This document shows, one piece after another, positions 30,411-39,073 of a DNA stretch of 64,000 nt. The notes beneath the pieces are model-generated. The model saw nothing but the letters and a program-made list of their open reading frames with translations. It had not been told where the DNA came from and searched no databases. The DNA lies in contig NZ_RHHP01000008.1 in assembly GCF_003710815.1 (NCBI RefSeq), positions 62,001-126,000 on the forward strand. Reading direction: 5' to 3'. Within the stretch, counting starts at the first letter, position 1. Each line of letters opens with the position of its first letter. Source of the stretch: Brevibacillus centrosporus. Lineage in GTDB: Bacteria; Bacillota; Bacilli; Brevibacillales; Brevibacillaceae. The position numbers were made by a program, and so were the translations under genes.

Positions 30411-31028
30411 TTAATATTTATAGTCCAGATTATCTAAATCGAGTTGGGTAAACTCGTCGTAATCAAAGAATATTGGATTACCCCAAAAACTCGTTTCAAC
30501 TGTTCTCATGACCGAATCAGCTTCTGGGTTGTGCTTTAAGGAGAAAACGTGCCCGGTCTCATGTAAAACTGTCCAATCTCTATTAGCAGCAGTCATACCA
30601 TCGTTGTCCATTAATTCATAATTTAATTGAATCTTTGCCCTATCCCACTGATCTCCAAATTGGGCCTCTACATAATTATCACTTGAGTTAATTTTATATG
30701 GCGTCATTAATCCATACCAATCATCGGTATAGTCGTTAGCATAATATCTCAACTCTGCGTCACCTGAAGAATTTACTCTCCAAAAGTTAAAGTCAGAACC
30801 GATTTCATTATTCACTTGATTTTCAAAAACTAATCTTGCATTTGCAGTCTCGTCATCAAGGTTGTATGTATCGATTGTAGAACTCTCCCAATAATCAAAA
30901 TCTTCTAGTACATTTTCTGAAAACCCCCCTAACCACAATGCATCCCTTCCGTGAAGATCTGCATAGGCAATGCTTGATATTGATGTCAGAGCTGTGAGTA
31001 GGGATAGAGTAACAACAATTTTATTCAA
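30411..31028 (-). CDS. Secreted metzincin-like metalloprotease
   Basis: The 205-residue protein has a signal peptide (about 1-23, ending AYAD). The zinc motif is HETGHVFSLKH: the three metal histidines and the catalytic glutamate fit HExxHxxGxxH, but serine replaces the usual glycine. Eight residues later SVMRT provides a Met-turn. This layout fits matrixin/snapalysin-like proteases. The TTG start at 31028 has AGAGGT upstream. It lies in an AT-rich operon between a lipoprotein gene and another secreted-protein gene. Confidence 0.75.
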   Translation of the reverse strand: MNKIVVTLSLLTALTSISSIAYADLHGRDALWLGGFSENVLEDFDYWESSTIDTYNLDDETANARLVFENQVNNEIGSDFNFWRVNSSGDAELRYYANDYTDDWYGLMTPYKINSSDNYVEAQFGDQWDRAKIQLNYELMDNDGMTAANRDWTVLHETGHVFSLKHNPEADSVMRTVETSFWGNPIFFDYDEFTQLDLDNLDYKY

Positions 31029-31100
31029 TTTAATACCTCTATTTACAAAATATGTAATATTTTGTCATTCTAACAGAAATGAATATAATTGGAAATATAT

Positions 31101-31517
31101 TCATTTGAATATTTTCGAAAGCTCAATTATTTTTTCAATAATTTCGGAATCACCTGAAGCTGAGTAGTATTTCTTATTAATTTCAATAATCAGATTGTTG
31201 TTTTGTGATGTATCCATCTTTTCAAGTGGAACGATAATTGTTGCATGATCATAAGAACCTATAAGATTCTTTGATTTATAGGGATCATACTCTTGAATTT
31301 CACCAGAAATTTTAATTGTAGGAAGTAGATCATCAAAAATTTCATCAATTTCTTTTTTTGTTGATGGCGTCCATTCAGCCACAGCTGAACTGCTCTGGAA
31401 ATCAACTAAGTCATCTTCATTAACTAAGATCTTTATTTGTTCTTTATACTTGCTGTTATCAACCTCTGAACTGCACCCACTTATTAATAACAAAGAGATA
31501 AGATAAAAAGCTCTCAT
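31101..31517 (-). CDS. Small lipoprotein of AT-rich island
   Basis: The 138-residue protein begins MRAFYLISLLLISGCSS, a clear lipoprotein signal with the cysteine at 15. The mature domain is acidic and mixed alpha/beta (EYDPYKSKNLIGSYDHATII). GGGAGGG precedes the ATG at 31517. I do not recognise the family. It is the first gene of the three-gene island unit and could be an anchor or inhibitor for the protease, though nothing in the sequence proves it. Confidence 0.75.
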   Translation of the reverse strand: MRAFYLISLLLISGCSSEVDNSKYKEQIKILVNEDDLVDFQSSSAVAEWTPSTKKEIDEIFDDLLPTIKISGEIQEYDPYKSKNLIGSYDHATIIVPLEKMDTSQNNNLIIEINKKYYSASGDSEIIEKIIELSKIFK

Positions 31518-31658
31518 GTTAACCCTCCCAATAAACTTTTTTAAATTATAACCATAAAAAGTAAAAAATGGGTCTATTTTTAAACCCCCCAACCAATCCC
31601 AATTATCCTATTAGCAGAACTCAGAAACAAAAAATCTGCACTTATGCACTTACCCCTT

Positions 31659-32009
31659 TCAAGTAGACAGACATAAAAAAGCATAAGCAACGAGTGTGTT
31701 TTTGTACGCAACGGGAGCACACTGGTTTAGTTGCTTGCCATCCTTCTTCGGATGGTAGTTGCCTTCTTTAAGAAGTCGTTGACATTCGTGTAAAAAAAAC
31801 ACTTCGCCTCGCTTCCCAATGTCCGCTAACGTCTCTCCGTCAATCCCAGCCGAGCCCTTATTCGCTCGTACTCTCCGTCATGCCTCCCATAGGATGTCTA
31901 ACCGGTAGACCTTGTCATACAGTGCGTGAAATCTACGCTTCTTAGCCTTTTGGCATTCACTGACTCGTACCTCCTCAAGGAACTTGAACAAAGCAGGGCT
32001 CCTTCCCTT
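31659..32009 (-). pseudogene. Group II intron reverse transcriptase fragment
   Basis: One frame of 117 codons reads FKFLEEVRVSECQKAKKRRF, HALYDKVYRLDILWEA, then a TGA (31878-31880) where the family has tryptophan, then RRVRANKGSAGIDGETLADI and FFLHECQRLLKEGNYHPKK. NKGSAGIDG is the RT-1 region of bacterial group II intron maturases. The sequence leaves the family after YHPKK, so only the N-terminal part remains. No start codon is seen. It is a dead remnant. Confidence 0.65.
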
Positions 32010-32045
32010 TCACCAATTAGAAGATGCCTCTGGGCACGCCTCAAA

Positions 32046-32165
32046 CCTAAGAAAACCTCTACCGTTGCCATCTCATGGAGGAGCGACGGCGTTTTAGCGG
32101 AAAGCTTTACCGAAGTAATGCCAGAAGCGGACGCTGAAGCACTTCGTCATGCGCTCCGGAAATGA
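32046..32165 (+). other. Possible C-terminal coding fragment
   Basis: The rightward frame ending at the stop at 32163-32165 reads TVAISWRSDGVLAESFTEVM followed by PEADAEALRHALRK. It looks protein-like, but upstream it overlaps the opposite-strand RT remnant, and no start with a ribosome site is visible. It may be the end of a gene truncated by insertion. I do not recognise it. Confidence 0.3.
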
Positions 32166-32249
32166 AAAGCGTAAATGCTTATAATCTCCTATACGTTAAA
32201 AAAACCGTATAGATAAGTTCTACACGGTTCTTGGAAAACCCAATTCTTC

Positions 32250-32267
32250 ATTACTTTGTCAACACTC
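32250..32267 (-). repeat. Solo IS end matching the 29.7-kb element
   Basis: ATTACTTTGTCAACACTC is identical to 29673-29690, the right end of the IS1182-like remnant. No second transposase is attached. A hairpin (ACCGTATAGA with TCTACACGGT, 32204-32228) precedes it. Together with the left end at 29258 it brackets the AT-rich island. The rest of 31.6-32.25 kb is decayed sequence. Confidence 0.65.
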
Positions 32268-32292
32268 TCAATGCAATCGGGGGTAATCTGTC

Positions 32293-33312
32293 TTATTTCT
32301 TTGCCAAGTATTTGCGGATGTCAAACGCAACAGCCGCTACGATAATCAACCCTTTAATAATCAGCTGCCAGTACGGATTCACACCGATAAACGTCAGACC
32401 GTAGTTAATGACACCAAAGATCAGGACACCTGCCAAGACACCTGGTACGGTACCAATCCCACCCGATGTCGAGACACCACCGACGACGCACGCCGCGATG
32501 GCATCCAGCTCGTACATGTTTCCGTAGTTGTTGGTGGCACCGCCCGTACGCGCCGACTCCAGCACGCCGCCCAAGCCGTAGAGACCGCCAGCGATTGCGT
32601 AGATAATCATCAGGTTCCAAGCAACGTTGATCCCGGAAACAGTCGCCGCCTGCATGTTGCCTCCGATGGCGTACATGTTCTTTCCGAGCCGTGTCTTGTT
32701 GAACACGACCCAGACGAAGAAGGCGACTACGATGGCGATAATGACGATGTACGGGACAGAATAGGGGCCGCTCGGGCCGATGAATCCTGTCCCCAAATGC
32801 CCGAAGTCCTGCCGCAGTCCTCCAATCGGCTGCGACTGGTTGGGTTCCATATCAAAGTAAATCGAGTTGACGCCGTAAACGATGACCATCGTACCCAAGG
32901 TGGCGATAAACGGCGGCACGCTGAAGCGTGATACGATGATCCCGTTGATCAGCCCAACAAGCAAGCCTGCTGCGATCGCGATCAAGATCGGAATCAGCAG
33001 CGGCAAATCAGGCAAGTCAGGGAAAAAGCGCCGCGGATAATCCTGTGATTGCAGCATGGAGGCCGAAATGACAGCCGTCAAGCCGACCACGCGACCTGCG
33101 GAAAGGTCTGTACCGCCTGTGATCAATACGAATGCCGCCCCCAAAGCGATGATCGCCCGGGTCGACGATTGCAGCAAAATATCCCGAAGTGTCGTAATTG
33201 AAAGGAAATTGGTATCGTAGACAGCGATTCCGGCGATCAGCACGACCAGAACGATGTAGATGGCATTTTGCGTTACGAAGCCTTGTATGCGCTTTTGAGT
33301 CAAACTGCTCAT
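32293..33312 (-). CDS. mglC: Galactose/methyl galactoside-type ABC permease
   Basis: The 339-residue membrane protein belongs to the BPD_transp_2 family of RbsC/MglC/XylH sugar permeases, with about ten transmembrane segments. The EAA-like cytoplasmic region contains YAIAGGLYGLGGVL and VVGGVSTSGGIGTV. The ATG at 33312 follows GGGAGGGAGG; a frame extending to 33420 would overlap mglA. It is the last gene of mglB-mglA-mglC. Galactose is the family default; other pentoses or hexoses are possible. Confidence 0.88.
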   Translation of the reverse strand: MSSLTQKRIQGFVTQNAIYIVLVVLIAGIAVYDTNFLSITTLRDILLQSSTRAIIALGAAFVLITGGTDLSAGRVVGLTAVISASMLQSQDYPRRFFPDLPDLPLLIPILIAIAAGLLVGLINGIIVSRFSVPPFIATLGTMVIVYGVNSIYFDMEPNQSQPIGGLRQDFGHLGTGFIGPSGPYSVPYIVIIAIVVAFFVWVVFNKTRLGKNMYAIGGNMQAATVSGINVAWNLMIIYAIAGGLYGLGGVLESARTGGATNNYGNMYELDAIAACVVGGVSTSGGIGTVPGVLAGVLIFGVINYGLTFIGVNPYWQLIIKGLIIVAAVAFDIRKYLAKK

Positions 33313-33332
33313 GTGAGATCCTCCCTCCCTGG

Positions 33333-34850
33333 TCAGCCCAAATGCATGGTAGCCAGTCGCATGATTTCTTCTTCTGTCGCATCTGCACCGGCAATGATAC
33401 CGGAGAGTCGTCCATCGCACATGACCATGATCCGATCTGACATCCCGAGCAGCTCGGGCATTTCAGAGGAAATCATGATAATGCTTTTCCCTTGCCTTGC
33501 AAGATCTGCAATGATGGAATAGATTTCGTACTTGGCGCCGACGTCTACACCACGTGTAGGCTCATCGAGCAGCAAAATATCCGGTTCAGTCAAAAGCCAC
33601 CTCGCCAGCAGTACCTTTTGCTGGTTGCCGCCCGACAGGTTTTTGATCAAAGTCTTCATGGAAGGCGTCTTCACCCTCAGCTTGTCGATGTTCTGACTGA
33701 CATCCTCCCGGCGCTTGCGTTCGTTGAGCAGCAGGTAGCGGGTCTGGTAGTTGGCCAGATTGGCGATGACGGTGTTTTCCAGAACAGGCAGGACGGGAAT
33801 GATCCCGGTTACCCTGCGTTCCTCGGTCAAAAGCGCCATTTTGTGCTTCTTCGCTTCTTTCGGAGACTTGATTCGCACCTCTTTGCCATGCAGATGCACC
33901 GTCCCCGAGCGGATGGACCGCAAGCCGAACAGTGCTTCGATCAACTCTGTCCGCTGTGCCCCCACGAGTCCCCCTACCCCTAGAATCTCGCCTTTGCGCA
34001 GCTCGAAGGAAACGTTTTGGAAAGATTCTGCAAAAGCAGACGTCAACCCCTCAACCTTCAGCACGACATCCCCTGGCGTATTGCTTTTCTGCGGGTATCT
34101 CTGGGTCAGATCGCGCCCTACCATTCTGGAGATAATCAGATCGGTCGTCAGCTCCGAGGCAAGCCACGTCCCGATCAGCTTGCCGTCGCGCATGATGGTC
34201 ACGTCATCGGAGATTCTCAGGATTTCCTCCATCTTGTGAGAAATATAGATGATCGCGACTCCCCTGCTCTTCAGTTCATGGATGATGGTGAACAGCTGCT
34301 CCACTTCGTTTCCTGTCAAGGAAGACGTAGGTTCGTCCATCACGATGACTTTGGAATGATAGGAGACCGCCTTGGCGATTTCAAGTGATTGCACCTTGGA
34401 AACGGAGAGATTGCGCACGATTTCATGCGGGTGCAAATCCATTCCCAGATCCTCAAACAGCTTTTTGGTGTCGTTCACCATTTTTTTCTCTTCCACAAAC
34501 GGAAAAGGACCAAGCTTTTTGACTGGAAACCGGCCCAGCCAGATATTCTCCATCACATTTCGAAAAGGAACGGGATGCAGCTCCTGATGGATCATGGAGA
34601 TTCCCCGCAGCAAGGCATCCTTCGAGCTGCCCAGTGTCACACTCTCGCCGTTCAGTACAATTTCGCCGCCGTCCGGCTTGTATATTCCAAACAGGCATTT
34701 CATCAAGGTTGACTTGCCTGCCCCATTTTCCCCCATCAAGGCGTGCACCGTTCCTGGCCGTACACGCAGCGTAACGTCGTCGAGTGCCTTCACACCTGGG
34801 AACTCTTTCGATATATTTTTCATCTCGAGCAAATAAGCGTTTTGAGCCAT
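33333..34850 (-). CDS. mglA: Sugar ABC transporter ATPase with two ATPase domains
   Basis: The 505-residue cytosolic subunit has two fused nucleotide-binding domains. The first has Walker A GENGAGKST and Walker B VIVMDEP with an atypical signature (LSVSKVQSLEIAKA). The second has a degenerate Walker A (GGLVGAQRTE) but an intact LSGGNQQK signature and LLLDEP. This asymmetry is normal for MglA/RbsA. GAGGAGG precedes the ATG. It is 20 bases upstream of mglC and 241 bases downstream of mglB, with a hairpin array in that gap. Confidence 0.92.
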   Translation of the reverse strand: MAQNAYLLEMKNISKEFPGVKALDDVTLRVRPGTVHALMGENGAGKSTLMKCLFGIYKPDGGEIVLNGESVTLGSSKDALLRGISMIHQELHPVPFRNVMENIWLGRFPVKKLGPFPFVEEKKMVNDTKKLFEDLGMDLHPHEIVRNLSVSKVQSLEIAKAVSYHSKVIVMDEPTSSLTGNEVEQLFTIIHELKSRGVAIIYISHKMEEILRISDDVTIMRDGKLIGTWLASELTTDLIISRMVGRDLTQRYPQKSNTPGDVVLKVEGLTSAFAESFQNVSFELRKGEILGVGGLVGAQRTELIEALFGLRSIRSGTVHLHGKEVRIKSPKEAKKHKMALLTEERRVTGIIPVLPVLENTVIANLANYQTRYLLLNERKRREDVSQNIDKLRVKTPSMKTLIKNLSGGNQQKVLLARWLLTEPDILLLDEPTRGVDVGAKYEIYSIIADLARQGKSIIMISSEMPELLGMSDRIMVMCDGRLSGIIAGADATEEEIMRLATMHLG

Positions 34851-34888
34851 GCCGATGCCTCCTCGCTGTGAAAGTCTACGTCATGAAG

Positions 34889-34993
34889 TATGCGTCTGGT
34901 GTGTTCCCCACCAGTATGTGTCTGGTGTGTTCCCCACCAGTATGTGTCTGGTGTGTTCCCCCACCAGTTTGAATCTGGTGTGTCCCCCACCCA
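34889..34993. repeat. Four tandem hairpin repeats between mglB and mglA
   Basis: Four units of 26-27 bases (34889-34914, 34915-34940, 34941-34967, 34968-34993) share the core TCTGGTGTGTTCCCCACCAG. The last is the most diverged. Each unit can fold as a CTGGTG/CACCAG hairpin on either strand. The array lies after the mglB terminator and before the mglA ribosome site, so in mglBAC mRNA it would form serial hairpins. Confidence 0.85.
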
Positions 34994-34998
34994 TGCAG

Positions 34999-35053
34999 GA
35001 AAAAAGGCAAGGGAGACAGATCGATTCTTCCATCAACCGACTCCCTCGCCTTA
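34999..35053 (-). terminator. Intra-operon terminator after mglB
   Basis: Read leftward, AAGGCGAGGGAG (about 35041-35052) pairs with CTCCCTTGCCTT and is followed by TTTTTT. Partial read-through here would make more binding protein than ATPase or permease, a common arrangement in sugar ABC operons. Confidence 0.75.
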
Positions 35054-35091
35054 TCCTCTTCCCCTGTCAGCCCACTGCCAGCAAGAGGCTT

Positions 35092-36198
35092 TTATTTCGC
35101 GTCCGCCATGTTTTCTTTCGTGATTTTTTTATAAGGAACCCAGACATATTTGCCGTCTGTGATGTCAAAGCCAGTGGTATCCTTGTTTGGCGTTTCTCCT
35201 TTTGCCAGAGCTGCCGCGATGTTCAGTGTCGCTTTTCCTTGGTTGTTTGCGTCGTTGAGCACCGTACCGAGCAGAGTGCCAGACTCCAGCTCTTTGAGCG
35301 CTGGCGCTGTCGCGTCTACCCCGACGACTGGCATGTATTTTCCGTTTGTAAAGTAACCCGCTGCCTTCAACGCTTCGATCGCACCCAGTGCCATGTCATC
35401 ATTGTTGGCAAGCACGGCTTCGATCTTGTCGCCGGATGCAGCGAGGAATGCCGCCATTTTCTCCTGTCCTTTTACGCGATCCCACATCGCTGTATCCTCG
35501 GCCACTTTTTCCACCTTGATACCAGCGTCTTCGATAGCTTTGACGGAGAACTTCGTGCGCAGCTCGGCGTCCTGGTGACCCGGCTCGCCTTTGAGCATGA
35601 CGTACTGCAGTACGCCGTCTTTGTTTTTATCCGCTTCCGGATGAGCCTTCCAGTAGTCGACGAGCAGCTGGCCGGAGATCGTACCGGACTCTTCTGCTTT
35701 CGCGCCTACGTAGTAGACTTTGTCCCACTTCTGCATATCCTCTGGCATCGGCTCGCGGTTGAAGAATACGACTGGGATGTTCGCTTGCTTGGCTTTGTCG
35801 ATGATGACACCAGCCGCCGTACGGTCAACCGGGTTGATGGCGAGAGCGTTTACTTTTTTGTTGATGAACAAATCTACTTTGTCATTTTGCGTTGGCTGAG
35901 CATTTTGGCTATCAACGATGTCTACCTCTGCCTTGCCTTCAGCCGCTTTGGAAATCGCGTTGCGTACACCCGTCATGAACGTGTCGTCAAATTTGTAGAT
36001 CGCCACACCGATTTTCGGGTTGGCTGCCGGTGCTGCTGCAGGAGCTGGTGCTGGCGTGGAAGACGCAGGTGCTGCGGCTGGTGCCGGCGTGCTGCCACCC
36101 CCTGATGCGGCGGGCTGCGAACCTCCAGAAGATTGGGAACAACCGACCACCGAAAGAGTGACCGCTGCAACCAGCGTAGTTGCCATTAGCTTTCTCAT
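35092..36198 (-). CDS. mglB: Sugar-binding lipoprotein of the ABC transporter
   Basis: The 368-residue protein has a lipobox (SVVGCSQ, cysteine near residue 20) and then an alanine/proline-rich linker (about 28-60). The Peripla_BP_4 domain begins KIGVAIYKFDDTFM and ends PYKKITKEN. D-galactose binding is suggested by VNPVDRTAAG and VVFFNREP motifs shared with MglB. GGGGGAAG precedes the ATG. A cre-like site lies 49-63 bases upstream. It is the first and probably most expressed gene of mglBAC. Confidence 0.88.
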   Translation of the reverse strand: MRKLMATTLVAAVTLSVVGCSQSSGGSQPAASGGGSTPAPAAAPASSTPAPAPAAAPAANPKIGVAIYKFDDTFMTGVRNAISKAAEGKAEVDIVDSQNAQPTQNDKVDLFINKKVNALAINPVDRTAAGVIIDKAKQANIPVVFFNREPMPEDMQKWDKVYYVGAKAEESGTISGQLLVDYWKAHPEADKNKDGVLQYVMLKGEPGHQDAELRTKFSVKAIEDAGIKVEKVAEDTAMWDRVKGQEKMAAFLAASGDKIEAVLANNDDMALGAIEALKAAGYFTNGKYMPVVGVDATAPALKELESGTLLGTVLNDANNQGKATLNIAAALAKGETPNKDTTGFDITDGKYVWVPYKKITKENMADAK

Positions 36199-36246
36199 GA
36201 AAACTTCCCCCTTTATCCCCTATGTGTACATCTGATATATAAAAAA

Positions 36247-36261
36247 TGTAAGCGTTTTCCA
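36247..36261 (-). promoter_or_regulatory. Candidate CcpA cre site of mglBAC
   Basis: TGTAAGCGTTTTCCA differs from the TGWAANCGNTNWCA consensus only near the last position. It lies in the short gap upstream of mglB, where CcpA would give glucose repression. Confidence 0.6.
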
Positions 36262-36321
36262 TCGCGGTTACCATCGAAAATCCTACGCTTTTTTATCAAA
36301 ATTCTCATCAGTTTTTCTTTG

Positions 36322-37299
36322 TTATTTGACGAAGGGGAACAGCAGCTTCTGATTTTCCGACCAAAACATGTTTTCCCGATCGATCACCTTGGTTCCGGTG
36401 TCTACCCTTCCCGGCACCTGCTTGCCCTCGCTCGCATCCAAAGCGTATTTGATGCCGAGATAGCCCATCGAAAACGGCTTCTGGATGATCGTCGCAGAGA
36501 TGACGCCTTCCTGCAAATACTCCAGTACCTCCGGCGGGCTGTCGATCGCCACGATTTTGACTTCGGACTGCATGCCCATTTTCTCGATTTCCTCGGCAGC
36601 TCCGATGGCTGTATTGGCGTCCAGCGCAATCATTCCTTGGACACCTGGATTGTGATGAATCAGCTCGCGGGTCAGCTCTCCTACCAGCTTTTTGTCCAGC
36701 TGGACGTAGTCGACAGGCACGAGCTCTACCTGCCGATCCTGCTGCAGGACGTCACGGACGCCTACTTCTCTGCTCATGACATTCGCTGTACTTCTGCTTG
36801 TGCCGAGCAGAGCGATTTGCCCTTTCTTGCCGATCAGCTGGATCATCTTTTCGGCTGCCTTTTTGCCCATATCGTAGTTGTCCGTCCCGATATAGCTTTT
36901 TACCTTTTCCGCCTGGCCCTCGGTATCGAGTGTGAGGATCGGGACCCTCTCCCCGCTCAGCTTCATCGCCTCTTCCAGGACACGGTCTTCGCTCGGCGCG
37001 ACCACGAGCGCGTCATACCCGTCGAGCGTCGCCTGCTGGACAAGCTCCATCTGGCTCTGCGAATCCTCTTCGTAGTCGGGCGCGTAAAAGTTGAGATTGA
37101 GGTCGTATTCCCTCGCCGCCATTTCCGCTCCCAGCTTCACCGTACGCCAGTAGTCACCATGCTTCATACGCACGATCAGAGCAATCGTCTTTTTCTTGTC
37201 CGGCCGCGGCGCATCCAGCCGAGATTCACAGGCGTACAAAACACCTACCGCCACCAAAAGCACCACAATGAATAACGCGTATCGTTTCATGGATCCCAT
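36322..37299 (-). CDS. Sugar-binding protein partnered with the sensor kinase
   Basis: The 325-residue extracytoplasmic protein has an N-terminal hydrophobic anchor (about 6-24) ending in an LYACES lipobox-like sequence. A Peripla_BP_4 domain follows (IALIVRMKHGDYWRTVKLGA onward). Its ATG immediately follows the kinase stop, and the kinase stop codon overlaps its GAGGG site, so regulator, kinase and binding protein are one transcript. In such triplets (for example XylF-LytS systems) the binding protein presents the sugar to the kinase. It is distinct in sequence from MglB. Confidence 0.82.
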   Translation of the reverse strand: MGSMKRYALFIVVLLVAVGVLYACESRLDAPRPDKKKTIALIVRMKHGDYWRTVKLGAEMAAREYDLNLNFYAPDYEEDSQSQMELVQQATLDGYDALVVAPSEDRVLEEAMKLSGERVPILTLDTEGQAEKVKSYIGTDNYDMGKKAAEKMIQLIGKKGQIALLGTSRSTANVMSREVGVRDVLQQDRQVELVPVDYVQLDKKLVGELTRELIHHNPGVQGMIALDANTAIGAAEEIEKMGMQSEVKIVAIDSPPEVLEYLQEGVISATIIQKPFSMGYLGIKYALDASEGKQVPGRVDTGTKVIDRENMFWSENQKLLFPFVK

Positions 37300-37303
37300 A
37301 TGG

Positions 37304-39070
37304 TCAACCCTCTTGTCCGTAGCCCTGCAAGCAGGGAATCCACACCTTGACCACGGTCCCTACCTCCAGCTCGCTCTCGATTTCTAGCCCGTACTCATCG
37401 CCAAAGGTTAAACGGATTCGCTCGTGAACGTTATGAATACCGACGCCCGATCCCCCCTCGCTCTTGTACGAGCCTGTCAGGACTTGCTCACGCACCACTG
37501 GCAACATCCCGAGGCCATTGTCCCTTACCTGAAGCAGGACTTTTCCCTCTGACAGCGAGGCGGATATGTGGATCTCGCCTGGGTCTGCCATGTGCTCAAT
37601 GCCGTGGTAGATCGCATTCTCCACGATCGGCTGCAGCAGCAGCTTCACCGTTTTGCAGGCGAGCACCGCATCCTCGGCTTCGATCTCGTACTCAAATTTT
37701 TGCTTGTAACGCATTTTTTGAATGATCAGATAATGCCGAACATGCTCCAGCTCTTCCTGAACCGTAATCATATTCTTCCCTCTGCTTAAGCTGATACGGA
37801 ACAGCTTGGACAGCGATGTGATCGTCGTAATCACGTCTTCGTTTTTCCCGATGCCGACCATCCGGACGACAGAATTGAGCGTATTGTAGAGAAAATGCGG
37901 GTGAATCTGCGCCTGCAGCACTTCCAGCTCGCTCTTGCGCTTGGCCTCCTGCTCCTGGATGATTTGGCTCATCAGCTCCCTGACCTTCGCCATCATCAGG
38001 TGAAAGCGCAAAGACAGCTGCTCGACCTCCTGGCTCCCTCGTATCGGTTCATTGACCGTAAAATCACCCTGCTCCACCCGCTCCATCGATCGCTCCAGCA
38101 TCTTGATCGGCTTTGAGATTTTTGCCGAGATATAGGAGAGCACAAACAGCACCATCACGATGACAAAGATCAACAGCCAAATAATAAACCTGCTGATCTC
38201 GCTTTTCGTGGTGGCGATCTCATCCATGTAGGAGACTCCGATGATCTTCCAGCCGAGCTGATCGACCGTCTTGATGGTGATGAGGCGCTTGTCACCCTCT
38301 GCCTCGTCCACGTAGCTGCCGTACGAATACTTCAGCGGCAGCGAGCGGTTTTCGTTTTTGAGGCCCACGTAAATGAGCTGCTGCTGTGGATGGTAGACGA
38401 TATTTCCGACCAGATCAATGATGTAGGCATACCCTCGCTTACCCAATCCGACTCGCTGGCAAAGCTCGTCGATTTCCTTGAAATTCACATCGACCAAGAG
38501 TACTGCCGGAATATCTCCCCGATCTCCTTTGATCGTGATTCCCCTACTCATGGATACGACCCATGTATACTCGCCTTTGAACAGATTTTGAATATGCGGC
38601 AAGGAAAAGGACAGATTGTTCGGATCATCGATGGCAGATTGAAACCAGCTCTGCTCCGTCAGCTTGCTGTTTTTGCGCATCGGCTTTGACGGCGTCCCCA
38701 TCAAAAGCTCTCCCTTTCGGCTGAAAACGGCGATGGAAACAATATCCTTCCGTGTTTCCACGATAGCCTCCAGCTGCTCGTTCAGCTTTTCCGAGGTGAT
38801 GCTCTGGCTTCGTCTGATCTTGTCGTCCACCAGCTCAAAAATCTGCGTCGTCCCGTTGAGGTAGCTGTCCAGATTGTATTTGACCTGCTCGAGAATTTGC
38901 TGGGTATTGAGGAACGCATTCTGTTCGGCGGTCTCCGAGAACTTGCTGTACAGCATCACTCCCACAAACAGCACGACGAGCACCGTGACGAGCGTAAAGG
39001 AGGTGGTAATGATAAACTGAATGCTCTTGGCCTTGATTGCGTCCACCACGCCAAACAGGAGCTTTTTCAT
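37304..39070 (-). CDS. YesM-type sensor histidine kinase
   Basis: The 588-residue kinase has two transmembrane helices (about 19-41 and 302-324) around a large external Cache-type sensor. A HAMP domain (about 325-378), the His_kinase domain (QAQIHPHFLYNTLNSVVRM, phosphorylated histidine near 400) and an HATPase (ENAIYHGIEH, DNGLGM) follow. GAGGAG precedes the ATG, four bases after the regulator gene. It should sense a sugar, probably through the adjacent binding protein, and control mglBAC. Confidence 0.92.
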   Translation of the reverse strand: MKKLLFGVVDAIKAKSIQFIITTSFTLVTVLVVLFVGVMLYSKFSETAEQNAFLNTQQILEQVKYNLDSYLNGTTQIFELVDDKIRRSQSITSEKLNEQLEAIVETRKDIVSIAVFSRKGELLMGTPSKPMRKNSKLTEQSWFQSAIDDPNNLSFSLPHIQNLFKGEYTWVVSMSRGITIKGDRGDIPAVLLVDVNFKEIDELCQRVGLGKRGYAYIIDLVGNIVYHPQQQLIYVGLKNENRSLPLKYSYGSYVDEAEGDKRLITIKTVDQLGWKIIGVSYMDEIATTKSEISRFIIWLLIFVIVMVLFVLSYISAKISKPIKMLERSMERVEQGDFTVNEPIRGSQEVEQLSLRFHLMMAKVRELMSQIIQEQEAKRKSELEVLQAQIHPHFLYNTLNSVVRMVGIGKNEDVITTITSLSKLFRISLSRGKNMITVQEELEHVRHYLIIQKMRYKQKFEYEIEAEDAVLACKTVKLLLQPIVENAIYHGIEHMADPGEIHISASLSEGKVLLQVRDNGLGMLPVVREQVLTGSYKSEGGSGVGIHNVHERIRLTFGDEYGLEIESELEVGTVVKVWIPCLQGYGQEG

Positions 39071-39073
39071 CGC

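Noticed and set aside
34889-34993. Tandem repeats as a CRISPR array
   Set aside because: The units are contiguous with no spacers, and no cas genes are near.
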